A stretch of 64,000 nucleotides of DNA from an alpha proteobacterium U9-1i (GTDB lineage Bacteria; Pseudomonadota; Alphaproteobacteria; Caulobacterales; Aquidulcibacteraceae): NCBI GenBank assembly GCA_000974665.1, contig BBSY01000002.1, positions 1,364,001-1,428,000 of the forward strand, in the 5' to 3' direction. The position numbers and the translations under genes are program-made. Shown piece after piece: positions 51,318 through 59,178 of this stretch. The notes beneath the pieces were generated by a model that was not told the DNA's origin, searched no databases, and saw only the letters and a program-made list of their open reading frames with translations. Position 1 is the first letter of the stretch. Each line of letters begins with the position of its first letter.

Positions 51318-51808
51318 GCAGAGCGTCCTTTGAACTGCGTGGCGGCCATGTGCTGGCGGGGCTGTTGCTTTTCTTCGCCGCCATCATCGCCATCAATGTC
51401 GCCTTTGCGGTCGCGGCGGTACGCACCTTTCCCGGCGAAGACGAGCGGCGCTCCTATACACAAGGCCTGCACTACAATGACGTGCTCGCTGAGCGGCGTG
51501 CGCAAACAGAACTGGGGTGGCGCGCGCGCTCCGAATTGGCGCGGACGTCATCGGGCGCGCGGCTCATTGTCCACTTAGCGGACCGCGCCGGCGCGCCGAT
51601 TGACGATGCGGCGATCAATGCGGTGCTGCGCTGGGCGCCAAATGAGAGTGGCGATCGATCCTTGCGCTTCACGCCGATCGGCGCTGGCGCCTATGCGGCG
51701 GATCTAGGCGCGCTCTCAGCAGGGCGGTGGGAGTTGCGCGCGCGGGCTGAAGGCCTGAGTGGCGCCGCGCTGGATTTCGAAGCGGAGCTGACATGGCCGA
51801 CACTTTAG
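51314..51808 (+). CDS. ccoH: cbb3 maturation protein CcoH (FixH)
   Basis: A 164-residue single-span membrane protein: helix VLAGLLLFFAAIIAINVAFAV at about 13-33, then FPGEDERRSYTQGLHYNDVLAERRAQTELGW, which is the FixH signature. It assists assembly of the oxidase. Its start overlaps the ccoG stop (ATGA) and its end overlaps ccoI by 16 bases, so the four genes are translationally coupled. Confidence 0.9.
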   Translation: MSRASFELRGGHVLAGLLLFFAAIIAINVAFAVAAVRTFPGEDERRSYTQGLHYNDVLAERRAQTELGWRARSELARTSSGARLIVHLADRAGAPIDDAAINAVLRWAPNESGDRSLRFTPIGAGAYAADLGALSAGRWELRARAEGLSGAALDFEAELTWPTL

Positions 51809-54042
51809 CGGCGGGTTGCCCTTCAGGTTTGTCCGCGCCCACTGAAGATGAGGCATTGCCGGCTAATCTAGCTGTCTTTGTCCGCAAAGGGGCGCACGGC
51901 GACGACGTGCTTGAGCTGATGGTGGACGGTGCGAGCTGCGCTCAATGCATCAAGAAGATAGAAGGAGGGCTTCTGGCTTTGCCGGGCGTTGCCGATGCGC
52001 GGCTCAATCTTTCGACCAAACGCTTACGCGTCGCGTGGCGCCCTGGCGCGTTAGCGCCGGACAGCATCGCCGCGACGCTCGCGCGGCTGGGTTACGCCGC
52101 CGCGCCTTTCGATCCGGAATTGGCCCAACAGAACGTCGACGAGGAAGGCCGCTTCCTCTTGCGTTGTCTGGCCGTCGCCGGCTTCGGCGCCATGAACATC
52201 ATGATGTTCACGACGCCCGTTTGGTTCGGCGACGATATGGGCGCCGACACACGCACTTTGATGCATTGGTTCGGCGCGCTGGTGGCCGTGCCGTGCGGTC
52301 TCTACGCGGCGCAGCCTTTCTTCCGCTCGGCCTGGAAAGCGCTCCGCGCCGGCCACGCCAACATGGACGTGCCGATCTCGCTCGCGGTGATGCTGACCTT
52401 CGCCATGAGCATTGCCGAGACGGCGATGGGCGGCGCGCACACCTATTTCGACGGCGTCACCATGTTGCTCTTCTTCCTGCTGATCGGGCGCTATCTCGAT
52501 CACAGGCTGCGGGAGAAGGCGCGCAGCGCCGCGCGCGAGATATTGGCGCTGCAAGCGGTGAGCGCGCGCCGGATCGGCGTTGACGGCGCCGTCGAAGCGG
52601 TCGCAAGCCGCGATATCGCGATCGGTGATCGCTTGCTGCTGGCCGTGGGCGAACGCGCGCCATGCGACGGCGTCATCGTTGAAGGCGCGTCCGATCTCGA
52701 TTGTTCAATGCTGACTGGCGAGACTTTGCCGACGCCCGTGCGCGCGGGCGATGCGATTTTGGCCGGCGCGATCAATGCGAGCCGGCCCATCACCATGCGC
52801 GCCGAGGCGCGCGCGGAAGATTCCGCCGTCGCAGAACTCGCGCGCCTCATCGAAGTCGGCGAGCAGGGGCGCGGGCGATTTGTCCGCCTCGCCGACCGGG
52901 CGGCCGCGCTCTACGTGCCGCTCGTCCACGGCGTGGCGCTGCTGACCTTAATCGGCTGGCTTGTTGGTCCGCTGGCGTTTCGGGCCCTCGGCTTTGATGT
53001 CGCTGAGCCAAGCCTGCGCGTCGCACTCGCCAACGCCGTCGCGGTGCTCATCATCACGTGCCCTTGTGCTTTGGGTCTTGCGGTGCCCGCCGTGCAGGTG
53101 GTGGCGACGGGGCGTCTCTTCAACGCAGGGGTTCTCGTGCGCTCGGGTGATGCGCTGGAGCGTTTGGCAAAGGTCGACACTGTCGTCTTTGACAAGACGG
53201 GAACGCTGACACTGGGCAAACCCAAGTTGATCACTTCGCCCGATGAACAAACACTCCTGGTTGCGGCCTCGCTGGCGCGCGTGTCGCGTCACCCACTCTC
53301 GCGTGCACTCGTGGAAGCCGCTGGCCCAGGAGCGGCCGTGCCTGGCGCGACCGAGATTCCAGGCGAGGGCGTGGAAGCTTTGATCGAGGGCAGAAGCGTT
53401 CGACTCGGTAAACGGACCTTTGCCGCGCCGGGTGAAGCAGACGCGAACGATGGCTCGCCGGAACTCTGGTTCACAGCGGGTGACGGCAAGCCGGTGAGAT
53501 TCGTCTTCGCGGACGCGCTGCGTCCTGATGCAGCTGAAGCCGTCGCTGCTCTGATGGCGCGCGGTCTGCAGATAGAGATGCTCTCGGGCGATCGGCCCAG
53601 CGCCGCGGAAGCGGCGGCGCGGGCGGCCGGTATAGCGGATTGGCGTTCGAGCGTGACCCCTGCCCAGAAGACCGCGCGTATGCAGGCGCTAAGGGCGTTA
53701 GGGCGCAAACCCCTGATGGTTGGCGACGGTTTGAATGATGCGGCGGCGCTTGCGGCCGCGCATGCGTCGGCTTCGCCTGGTCACGCCTTGCAAGCGAGCC
53801 AAGCGGCTGCAGATCTGGTGCTGCAAGGCGATGCGCTCATGGGTTTGGTCGAAGCGATTGATGTCGCCAAACGGGCTGAGCGCCGCGCCGGTGAAAATCT
53901 TGCTTTCTCGGCGCTCTACAATGTCATCGCGGCGCCGCTCGCGGCGGCGGGGTTCTTGACGCCTTTGATCGCAGCCGTCGCCATGTCGAGTTCGTCCCTG
54001 ATCGTGACGCTCAACGCTCTCCGTATGCAGGGGAAGCGCTGA
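51793..54042 (+). CDS. ccoI: Copper-transporting P-type ATPase CcoI (FixI)
   Basis: A 749-residue P1B ATPase that exports copper for the cbb3 oxidase. An N-terminal HMA domain has C49-x-x-C52 (GASCAQC); the transmembrane metal site is C423-P-C425 (ITCPCALGL); the phosphorylated Asp is D467 (DKTGTLT), with SMLTGE in the actuator domain, SRHPLS in the nucleotide domain and GDGLNDAAAL at the hinge. Complete. Sits in ccoGHIS. Confidence 0.96.
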   Translation: MADTLAAGCPSGLSAPTEDEALPANLAVFVRKGAHGDDVLELMVDGASCAQCIKKIEGGLLALPGVADARLNLSTKRLRVAWRPGALAPDSIAATLARLGYAAAPFDPELAQQNVDEEGRFLLRCLAVAGFGAMNIMMFTTPVWFGDDMGADTRTLMHWFGALVAVPCGLYAAQPFFRSAWKALRAGHANMDVPISLAVMLTFAMSIAETAMGGAHTYFDGVTMLLFFLLIGRYLDHRLREKARSAAREILALQAVSARRIGVDGAVEAVASRDIAIGDRLLLAVGERAPCDGVIVEGASDLDCSMLTGETLPTPVRAGDAILAGAINASRPITMRAEARAEDSAVAELARLIEVGEQGRGRFVRLADRAAALYVPLVHGVALLTLIGWLVGPLAFRALGFDVAEPSLRVALANAVAVLIITCPCALGLAVPAVQVVATGRLFNAGVLVRSGDALERLAKVDTVVFDKTGTLTLGKPKLITSPDEQTLLVAASLARVSRHPLSRALVEAAGPGAAVPGATEIPGEGVEALIEGRSVRLGKRTFAAPGEADANDGSPELWFTAGDGKPVRFVFADALRPDAAEAVAALMARGLQIEMLSGDRPSAAEAAARAAGIADWRSSVTPAQKTARMQALRALGRKPLMVGDGLNDAAALAAAHASASPGHALQASQAAADLVLQGDALMGLVEAIDVAKRAERRAGENLAFSALYNVIAAPLAAAGFLTPLIAAVAMSSSSLIVTLNALRMQGKR

Positions 54043-54188
54043 TGGATATCCTGATCTTCCTCGCGCCCGCCGCTATTGTGATGGGCGCCATCGGGCTTGT
54101 CGCCTTTCTCTGGAGCCTGCGCGCGGGCCAGTACGAGGACCTCGAAGGCGCCGCGCACCGTGTGCTGATCGACGACGACGAAGACTAG
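54042..54188 (+). CDS. ccoS: cbb3 maturation protein CcoS (FixS)
   Basis: A 48-residue frame too short for most gene finders: DILIFLAPAAIVMGAIGLVAFLWSLRAGQYEDLEGAAHR and an acidic end (IDDDED). The W-S-L-R-x-G-Q-Y/F-E-D-x-x-G-A string is the FixS signature. It is needed to put haem b3 and copper into CcoN. TGATG couples it to ccoI. Confidence 0.9.
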   Translation: MDILIFLAPAAIVMGAIGLVAFLWSLRAGQYEDLEGAAHRVLIDDDED

Positions 54189-54202
54189 GCGATCGGGCGC
54201 TT

Positions 54203-54216
54203 TTGCGTTGGCGCAA
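54203..54216. promoter_or_regulatory. FixK-like box 1 before the 54.3 kb gene
   Basis: TTGCG-TTGG-CGCAA is a perfect inverted repeat fitting TTG(A/C)-N6-(T/G)CAA, the FixK2-type consensus. Its centre is 92 bases before the ATG at 54302. Confidence 0.5.
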
Positions 54217-54242
54217 GGGCGCCGGCGCGTGGTCGTTGCCTT

Positions 54243-54256
54243 TTGATCCGGCGCAA
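54243..54256. promoter_or_regulatory. FixK-like box 2 before the 54.3 kb gene
   Basis: TTGAT-CCGG-CGCAA fits the same consensus and lies 40 bases after box 1, about four helical turns, and 52 bases before the ATG. The pair suggests direct control of the two genes that follow. Confidence 0.5.
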
Positions 54257-54301
54257 TCGCCATCGCTTCGATCTGTGGTGTTGTGCTTGCGGAGAACCGA
54301 C

Positions 54302-54700
54302 ATGATTGCTTCAGCCACGCTCAACCTGCCGACCAAGTTCCGCCTGATCCGATTGGAATTGGCGCGCGAGCCACGCCATCCCCAGGGGGATTCGCACATC
54401 GGCTACACTGTGGTGGCGCCGCTCGAGAAAGACGGCCGGCTCGATATCGAGACCGCCCGCGCGTTCAAAGAGGCCTGCCGTGTCGTGCGCTTCCACGCCG
54501 CGCGCGAGCACGAAGAAGGATATCTGCGCCGGCGCCCGGGCGGCTCGTGGGCGTTTCACTACGATTTTGATGATGGCGGCGAGGACGACGATCCTGCCTA
54601 CCGGCTGGGCGATCACCGGTTCGTCCGCGGCGAATACGTCACCCTCCAAGAAGACGAAGGCGAACACACGTATCGCGTCGTTTCGGTCGAGCCGCTCTAA
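54302..54700 (+). CDS. Uncharacterised protein of the cbb3/FixK block
   Basis: A 132-residue soluble protein: a beta-rich N-terminal half (FRLIRLELAREPRHPQGDSHIGYTVVAPL), a helix (ETARAFKEACRVVRFHA), then an acidic strip (DFDDGGEDDDPAYRLGDH) and a C-terminal beta hairpin (FVRGEYVTLQEDEGEHTY). Genes of this type are often found beside cbb3 operons in Alphaproteobacteria but have no defined role. GGAGAA precedes the ATG; two FixK-like boxes lie upstream; the channel gene follows after 5 bases. Confidence 0.65.
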   Translation: MIASATLNLPTKFRLIRLELAREPRHPQGDSHIGYTVVAPLEKDGRLDIETARAFKEACRVVRFHAAREHEEGYLRRRPGGSWAFHYDFDDGGEDDDPAYRLGDHRFVRGEYVTLQEDEGEHTYRVVSVEPL

Positions 54701-54705
54701 CGACC

Positions 54706-55173
54706 ATGAGTGGCGAATTGAGCCGACTCGCCAGCAATCTGGCGCTCGCGAGCGGCATGGTCGGGATCACGGTGCTGATGCACTTTTGGGGGCTCGTGCT
54801 GCTGACGCGGCTTGTATCGCACGGAGGACGGCGCCTGCGCGCTCATGAAAGCCATGGACGCGCAGGTATACTTGTACTGCTCGGCGTGTTCGGCGTCTTC
54901 GCACTGCATACATCGGAAATCTGGGCCTATGCTTGGCTCTACCAAGGGCTGGGCGAGGCGGCCGCATTCACCGACGCGCTTTATTTCTCGACCACCGCCT
55001 TCGCCTCGCTTGGATTTGGCGACATTGTGCTATCGCCGCGTTGGCGCTTGGTCAGCGCTATCGAGGCGGCGAATGGCGTGATCCTGTTTGCTTGGTCGAC
55101 GGCGTTCCTGTTGGCGCTGACGCGGCGGCTCGGCGTCTTCAGTCACGATTGGCTGGGGCACCCTGAAGGCTAA
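54706..55173 (+). CDS. Two-helix potassium-channel-like protein
   Basis: A 155-residue membrane protein with about four helices. The filter and second pore helix are visible: ALYFSTTAFASLGFGDIVLSPRWRLVSAIEAANGVILFAWSTAFLLALTRR shown in part by SLGFGD, which replaces TVGYGD. This is an Ion_trans_2-type pore, likely for K+ or another small cation. It lacks a regulatory RCK domain. It is cotranscribed with the 54.3 kb gene and thus probably FixK-controlled. Confidence 0.72.
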   Translation: MSGELSRLASNLALASGMVGITVLMHFWGLVLLTRLVSHGGRRLRAHESHGRAGILVLLGVFGVFALHTSEIWAYAWLYQGLGEAAAFTDALYFSTTAFASLGFGDIVLSPRWRLVSAIEAANGVILFAWSTAFLLALTRRLGVFSHDWLGHPEG

Positions 55174-55176
55174 GTG

Positions 55177-55842
55177 TCAGGCCGCTTCCAATTCGTAGAG
55201 TGCGCTCGGGTTGCGCATTACAACATGGCGCGAGCTTGGCAGCGCGATCGCGGCGTTGCGCTCGAACTCGGAGAAGGCGCGCGACACAGTTTCGATCGTG
55301 AGGCCCAAATAGTCTGCGATGTCGGCACGCGACATGGGCAGGTCCATTTCGCGCTTCGCGACGAAGCGATCGGCTAGTTGCAGCAAAAACGCGGCGACCC
55401 GCTCGCCGGCGCCCTTGCGGCCGAGCACGAGGGCGTGCTCGCGGGCGGTTGTCAGTTGTTCAGAGATGAGCTGGAGCAGCGCGCGTGTGGCGCGGGCGTC
55501 GTCTGCGGCCGCTTTGTCGAGCGCGGAGCGGCGCACCATCACGATTTCGGAGCTGGCCAGGGCTTCGGCGGAAAGCGTGTGCGTGTCGCCAAGTTCAAGG
55601 CCGAAGATATCGCCCGGCAAATGGAAACCCAGAATCTGGCGACGTCCGTCGCTGGAAAAGCGCATGGTGCGCACAGCGCCGGAGACCACGCGGTAGACAT
55701 ACTCGGCCGCTTCGTCTTGGCCGAAAATCTCTTCGTTGCGTTGGAAACGCATGCGCACGCCGCGAAGCGTCACGCCGCCAAATTCGATGCTGTCTTGGGG
55801 CGCCTGCGCCGCCTTTGGGATGTTGAGCGTTTGCGTCCGCAT
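55177..55842 (-). CDS. fixK: FixK-type CRP/FNR regulator without cysteines
   Basis: A 221-residue CRP/FNR-family activator: cNMP-like beta-roll (FGQDEAAEYVYRVVSGAVRTMRF, FHLPGDIFGLELG), long dimer helix, and a C-terminal helix-turn-helix (SRADIADYLGLTIETVSRAFSEFE), whose E-x-x-S-R contacts the TTGAT half-site. It has no Cys at all, so it cannot hold the FNR iron-sulfur cluster and does not sense O2 itself; FixJ should drive its expression. I prefer the ATG at 55842 because GGAG lies 7 bases before; an ATG at 55866 is inside the box. Confidence 0.87.
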   Translation of the reverse strand: MRTQTLNIPKAAQAPQDSIEFGGVTLRGVRMRFQRNEEIFGQDEAAEYVYRVVSGAVRTMRFSSDGRRQILGFHLPGDIFGLELGDTHTLSAEALASSEIVMVRRSALDKAAADDARATRALLQLISEQLTTAREHALVLGRKGAGERVAAFLLQLADRFVAKREMDLPMSRADIADYLGLTIETVSRAFSEFERNAAIALPSSRHVVMRNPSALYELEAA

Positions 55843-55854
55843 GACCAGCTCCGT

Positions 55855-55870
55855 CTTGATGTGCATCAAG
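55855..55870. promoter_or_regulatory. FixK box at the fixK start (autoregulatory)
   Basis: CTTGATG-TG-CATCAAG, containing TTGAT-GTGC-ATCAA, is the best FNR/FixK match in the block. It lies 13 bases before the fixK ATG. A site so close to the start would be downstream of most promoters, so binding is likely to repress fixK. A further pair, GATCCCG (55880-55886) and CGGGATC (55901-55907), and TAAGGG-AAAG-CCCTTA (55914-55929) follow and may mark the promoter. Confidence 0.65.
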
Positions 55871-56196
55871 GGGTAGGCCGATCCCGGGCCTCGAAAAATT
55901 CGGGATCAACGCTTAAGGGAAAGCCCTTAGTCCTTCCGGCCTAGACGGAGAGGCGCAGCGGACGGGCGCCGTGTCGCACGCTGAAGCGACCCCGAACCTA
56001 GGCGCTGGGGCGTTTGGTCGCTGGTCTACCTTCGCTGAAGTCGATGTCAGTGCTCACAATCCGGTCGGCTAGGCGGATCGGCTCTCGGCCGGTAAGGTTC
56101 TCTCGGGAGCAAGCGAGCAACGGGCGCTTCGCGCAAAATCGGAATGAGAGCGGCCTTGACGACCATGCACGTAGTTTGTGACGCACCCAATGAGGC

Positions 56197-57705
56197 ATGC
56201 CTCCCTCGCATAGGTGGGGTTTCGCTCCGGTGAGTGGGTTGCTCCCCGAAAGCATACGCGCCTTCCTGGCGCGGCGCGGGCGCACCTATGCGCTGACACT
56301 CGCCGCCTGCGCCTTCGCCTTTTTGCTTGCACGGTTGCTCGGGACGGCAATCCCGGACCTGCCGCGCTTCATGCTGTTTGCCGCCGTCGTTGTGGCCGCG
56401 AGCCTGTTGGGCGGAGCGGGCCCTGGTCTCTTCGCGACAGCGCTTGGGCTTCTCAGCGGGTTTGCGATCCAATCGGGTGAGCCGCACAGCTCAAGCGCCT
56501 CGGCCATGTTCGTGGTCATCGGTCTGAGCGCCTCATTAGTGGGTTATTGGGCGGAGCGTGGGCGCCAGCTTGGCGAACAGGCGCGGGTGACGCTTGCCGC
56601 GCGCGAAGCGCACTTGCGTTCGATCTTTGACACCGCACCCGAGGCCATGATCGTCATCAACACCGAAGGCATCGTGCAATCTTACGGAGCCTCCGCTGAG
56701 CGCATGTTTCAATGGCGCGCCGCCGAGGTGATCGGACGCAACATCTCGATGTTGATGCCGCAGCCATTTTGCGACCAGCATGACGGCTACGTGCATCGCT
56801 ATCTGTCGACCGGCGAAAAGCGAATTATCGGCATTGGCCGCATCGTCGTTGGGCAACGCAAAGACAGTTCAACCTTTCCAATGGAATTGGCCGTTGGTGA
56901 GGTAAACTCAGAGCACGGACGCTTCTTCACGGGCTTTGTGCGCGACCTCACTGACCGAGAAGAGCGCGAAGCGCGGGTCGAACAATTGCAAGCCGAGGTC
57001 GTCCATATCTCGCGCCTCTCGGCGATGGGGGAAATGGCCTCGGCGCTCGCGCACGAACTCAATCAGCCCTTGAGCGCCATCGCCAATTATCTGAACGGCG
57101 CCAAGCGCCTGCTGTCGCGCGGCGGCGAAGTTGATCCCAGAGCGGTTGAGGCCGTCGATAAAGCGGTCGGCCAGGCCTTGCGCGCCGGCGATATTATCCG
57201 GCGTCTGCGCGACTTTCTTTCGCGCGGCGAGGGGGAACGCAGCGTGGAATCGCTTTCCAAGCTCGTGCATGAAGCCTGCGGTTTGGCCTTGGTCGGCGCC
57301 AAGGAAAGCGGCGTCGATGTGCGCTATGAACTCGATCCCCATCTCGATCGCGTTTTGGTGGATCGCATCCAGATTCAACAGGTATTGGTCAACCTTGTCC
57401 GCAACGCGATGGAGTCGATGCACGGACAGGCGCGGCGTCAGCTATTGGTGTCAACGTTGATAGACGGCGATATGGCGGTGGTGAGCGTAGCCGACACCGG
57501 CGCCGGCCTTGATCCCCTCATTGCCGAGAAGCTGTTTCAGCCCTTTGTCACTTCGAAGGCGCAAGGGATGGGTATTGGCCTGTCTATTTCCCGCACAATC
57601 ATTGAGGCGCACGGGGGGCGGATTTGGACTGAGCCCAATCCAGACGGCGGCGCAATATTCCACTTCAGCGTCCGACTGGCGCCCGATGAGGAGACCGTAA
57701 CATGA
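56197..57705 (+). CDS. fixL: Oxygen-sensing histidine kinase FixL
   Basis: A 502-residue kinase. Up to four N-terminal helices (about 31-119) anchor it, followed by a haem-PAS domain: H195 in [13 protein letters not shown] is the haem ligand, and R201, I211 and R215 (RIIGIGRIV) match the O2-site residues known in Bradyrhizobium FixL. The kinase part has [15 protein letters not shown] with the phospho-His H286, N403 in VRNAMESM, and ADTGAGLD. Without O2 it phosphorylates FixJ. The start at 56197 is the first Met; a GTG at 56230 is possible. Overlaps fixJ by ATGA. Confidence 0.93.
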   Translation: MPPSHRWGFAPVSGLLPESIRAFLARRGRTYALTLAACAFAFLLARLLGTAIPDLPRFMLFAAVVVAASLLGGAGPGLFATALGLLSGFAIQSGEPHSSSASAMFVVIGLSASLVGYWAERGRQLGEQARVTLAAREAHLRSIFDTAPEAMIVINTEGIVQSYGASAERMFQWRAAEVIGRNISMLMPQPFCDQHDGYVHRYLSTGEKRIIGIGRIVVGQRKDSSTFPMELAVGEVNSEHGRFFTGFVRDLTDREEREARVEQLQAEVVHISRLSAMGEMASALAHELNQPLSAIANYLNGAKRLLSRGGEVDPRAVEAVDKAVGQALRAGDIIRRLRDFLSRGEGERSVESLSKLVHEACGLALVGAKESGVDVRYELDPHLDRVLVDRIQIQQVLVNLVRNAMESMHGQARRQLLVSTLIDGDMAVVSVADTGAGLDPLIAEKLFQPFVTSKAQGMGIGLSISRTIIEAHGGRIWTEPNPDGGAIFHFSVRLAPDEETVT

Positions 57706-58301
57706 CCGTGGTGCACGTGGTCGACGACGATCCGGCAATCCGCGATTCTTTGAGCTTCTTGTTAAGCGCAGCGGACATGACGCCAATCGTCTATGAATCG
57801 GCGCTCGAACTTTTAGCGAAGCGCGAGCTTGAACCGGGCTGCGTCGTCACGGACGTGCGCATGCCTGGCATGAGCGGTCTTGAGCTTGTCTTGAAGCTAA
57901 AGGAAAGGCGCATCCTGCACCCTGTCATCGTGCTGACCGGTCACGGCGATGTGGCGCTTGCTGTGGAGGCCATGAAAGCGGGGGTTGTCGATTTCATCGA
58001 AAAGCCCTTTGACGAAGATGTGTTGCTGAAGGCAGTGAGAGCCGCGTTGGCGCGAGATGAAGACGTGACGGCGCGTCAAACCGAACGAGCCGAAGTGGAG
58101 GCGCGTATCGCTCAGCTATCTCAGCGTGAACGCGAAGTGTTTGAAGCGATCGTTGCGGGTAACTCCAATAAGGCAGCGGCCCTCAAACTGGGCATCAGTC
58201 CGCGCACCGTTGAAATTTACCGCGCGCATGTGATGGATAAGATGGGGGCGCGCACGCTCTCGGAATTGGTCCGGATGGCGCTGATCCGTGAACACTTGTG
58301 A
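57702..58301 (+). CDS. fixJ: Response regulator FixJ
   Basis: A 199-residue two-domain regulator. The receiver has [12 protein letters not shown], the phospho-Asp D51 in [12 protein letters not shown] and K101 in FIEKPFDED; the LuxR-type helix-turn-helix is [43 protein letters not shown], shown in part. Phosphorylated FixJ should activate fixK. Coupled to fixL; followed by a receiver-only gene. Confidence 0.93.
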   Translation: MTVVHVVDDDPAIRDSLSFLLSAADMTPIVYESALELLAKRELEPGCVVTDVRMPGMSGLELVLKLKERRILHPVIVLTGHGDVALAVEAMKAGVVDFIEKPFDEDVLLKAVRAALARDEDVTARQTERAEVEARIAQLSQREREVFEAIVAGNSNKAAALKLGISPRTVEIYRAHVMDKMGARTLSELVRMALIREHL

Positions 58302-58377
58302 CGCCGTAGGGTTTGCGCCGGATCAAGGCGGTGCGCCTCGAAAGCGCGTCAGGTGGCGCCTTTAGCGTGAGGCATCC

Positions 58378-58770
58378 CTGGCACAAAAACTTCCTCTGGC
58401 CCCGGCGCTTGTCCTGGTCGACGACGATCCTGCGCTGCTTCATGCGCTCAGCTTCGCGTTTGAGACCGAGGGCTACGACGTGCGCGCGTTCGCGGACGCC
58501 GAGGCCCTTTTGGCCGATCCTCAATCACCACACGCTTCGCTGTGCTTCGTGCTGGATCAGAAATTGCCGGGAATGTCGGGGCTTGCACTTTTGTCGGCGC
58601 TCCGCGCGCGCAATGTCGGCGCGCCTGCCATTCTGATCACGTCTAATCCAACCGCGATTTTGCGGCGAGAAGCGTGCGCCGCGGGTGTTGAAATTGTCGA
58701 GAAGCCGCTTCTGGACGGCGTCCTCGCCACCAAGGTGCGGGAAGCGGTGGAGCGGCGGGACGGCGCCTGA
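58378..58770 (+). CDS. Receiver-only protein downstream of fixJ, apparent CTG start
   Basis: The frame LAQKLPLAPALVLVDDDPALL ... is a complete 130-residue receiver: the acidic pair VDDDP, phospho-Asp in FVLDQKLPGMSG, Thr/Ser switch in LITSN and Lys in IVEKPLLDG. The in-frame stop before it is at 58363 and there is no ATG, GTG or TTG until 58480, inside the domain. A CTG at 58378, with GAGG 6 bases before it, gives the full domain. Caulobacter FixT, a single-domain receiver that inhibits FixL, is an analogue by position. The Cys in SLCFVLD and EACAAG are worth noting. Alternatively a frameshifted longer gene. Confidence 0.6.
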   Translation: MAQKLPLAPALVLVDDDPALLHALSFAFETEGYDVRAFADAEALLADPQSPHASLCFVLDQKLPGMSGLALLSALRARNVGAPAILITSNPTAILRREACAAGVEIVEKPLLDGVLATKVREAVERRDGA

Positions 58771-58970
58771 GTGCGCGCCATTCCGCAATTGTCGCCGATC
58801 TGCAACGCGACTTTTGGCATGGCGGATGGTGGGTACCGGCGGCGGCACGCGGATCGTACTTGCGACACAAGACTCGTCTCGCGCCACAAGGTGTTTCCCG
58901 ATCCCAGTCAGCGGCTCAGGCTTGACGACGGGGGGCGGCTCAACGCAGATGCACGCTTGGCGACTATTGG

Positions 58971-59043
58971 GGGCCCGTAGCTCAATGGTTAGAGCCGACC
59001 GCTCATAACGGTCTGGTTACAGGTTCGAGTCCTGTCGGGCCTA
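58971..59043 (+). tRNA. tRNA with CAU anticodon (Ile2 or elongator Met)
   Basis: A full cloverleaf of 73 bases. Acceptor stem GGGCCCG with CGGGCCT (one G-U), D stem GCTC/GAGC, anticodon stem GACCG/CGGTC around CTCATAA, T stem ACAGG/CCTGT around TTCGAGT, discriminator A. CCA is not encoded. The loop CTCATAA and variable loop TGGTT look more like tRNA-Ile2, whose C34 is changed to lysidine, than the initiator; elongator Met is the alternative. Confidence 0.88.
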
Positions 59044-59178
59044 CGCCATTCGCGCTTGCTGGCCCCAGACTTCGCGTCTCCCCACATCGCTTGCGCTCAA
59101 TTGCCTGCCACCCACGCTGGCAATAAATGCGCGCCACACGGACGCCACGCGTGGATACGCTTGATGTAAATAGCGGCG

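Noticed and set aside
56167-56174. GCACGTAG, near the FixJ consensus GTAMGTAG
   Set aside because: One mismatch in 8 bases is likely by chance, and it lies before fixL rather than close to fixK.
46298-58770. Nitrogen-fixation island suggested by fix names
   Set aside because: No nif genes are present; the fixLJK and ccoGHIS set here fits microaerobic respiration.
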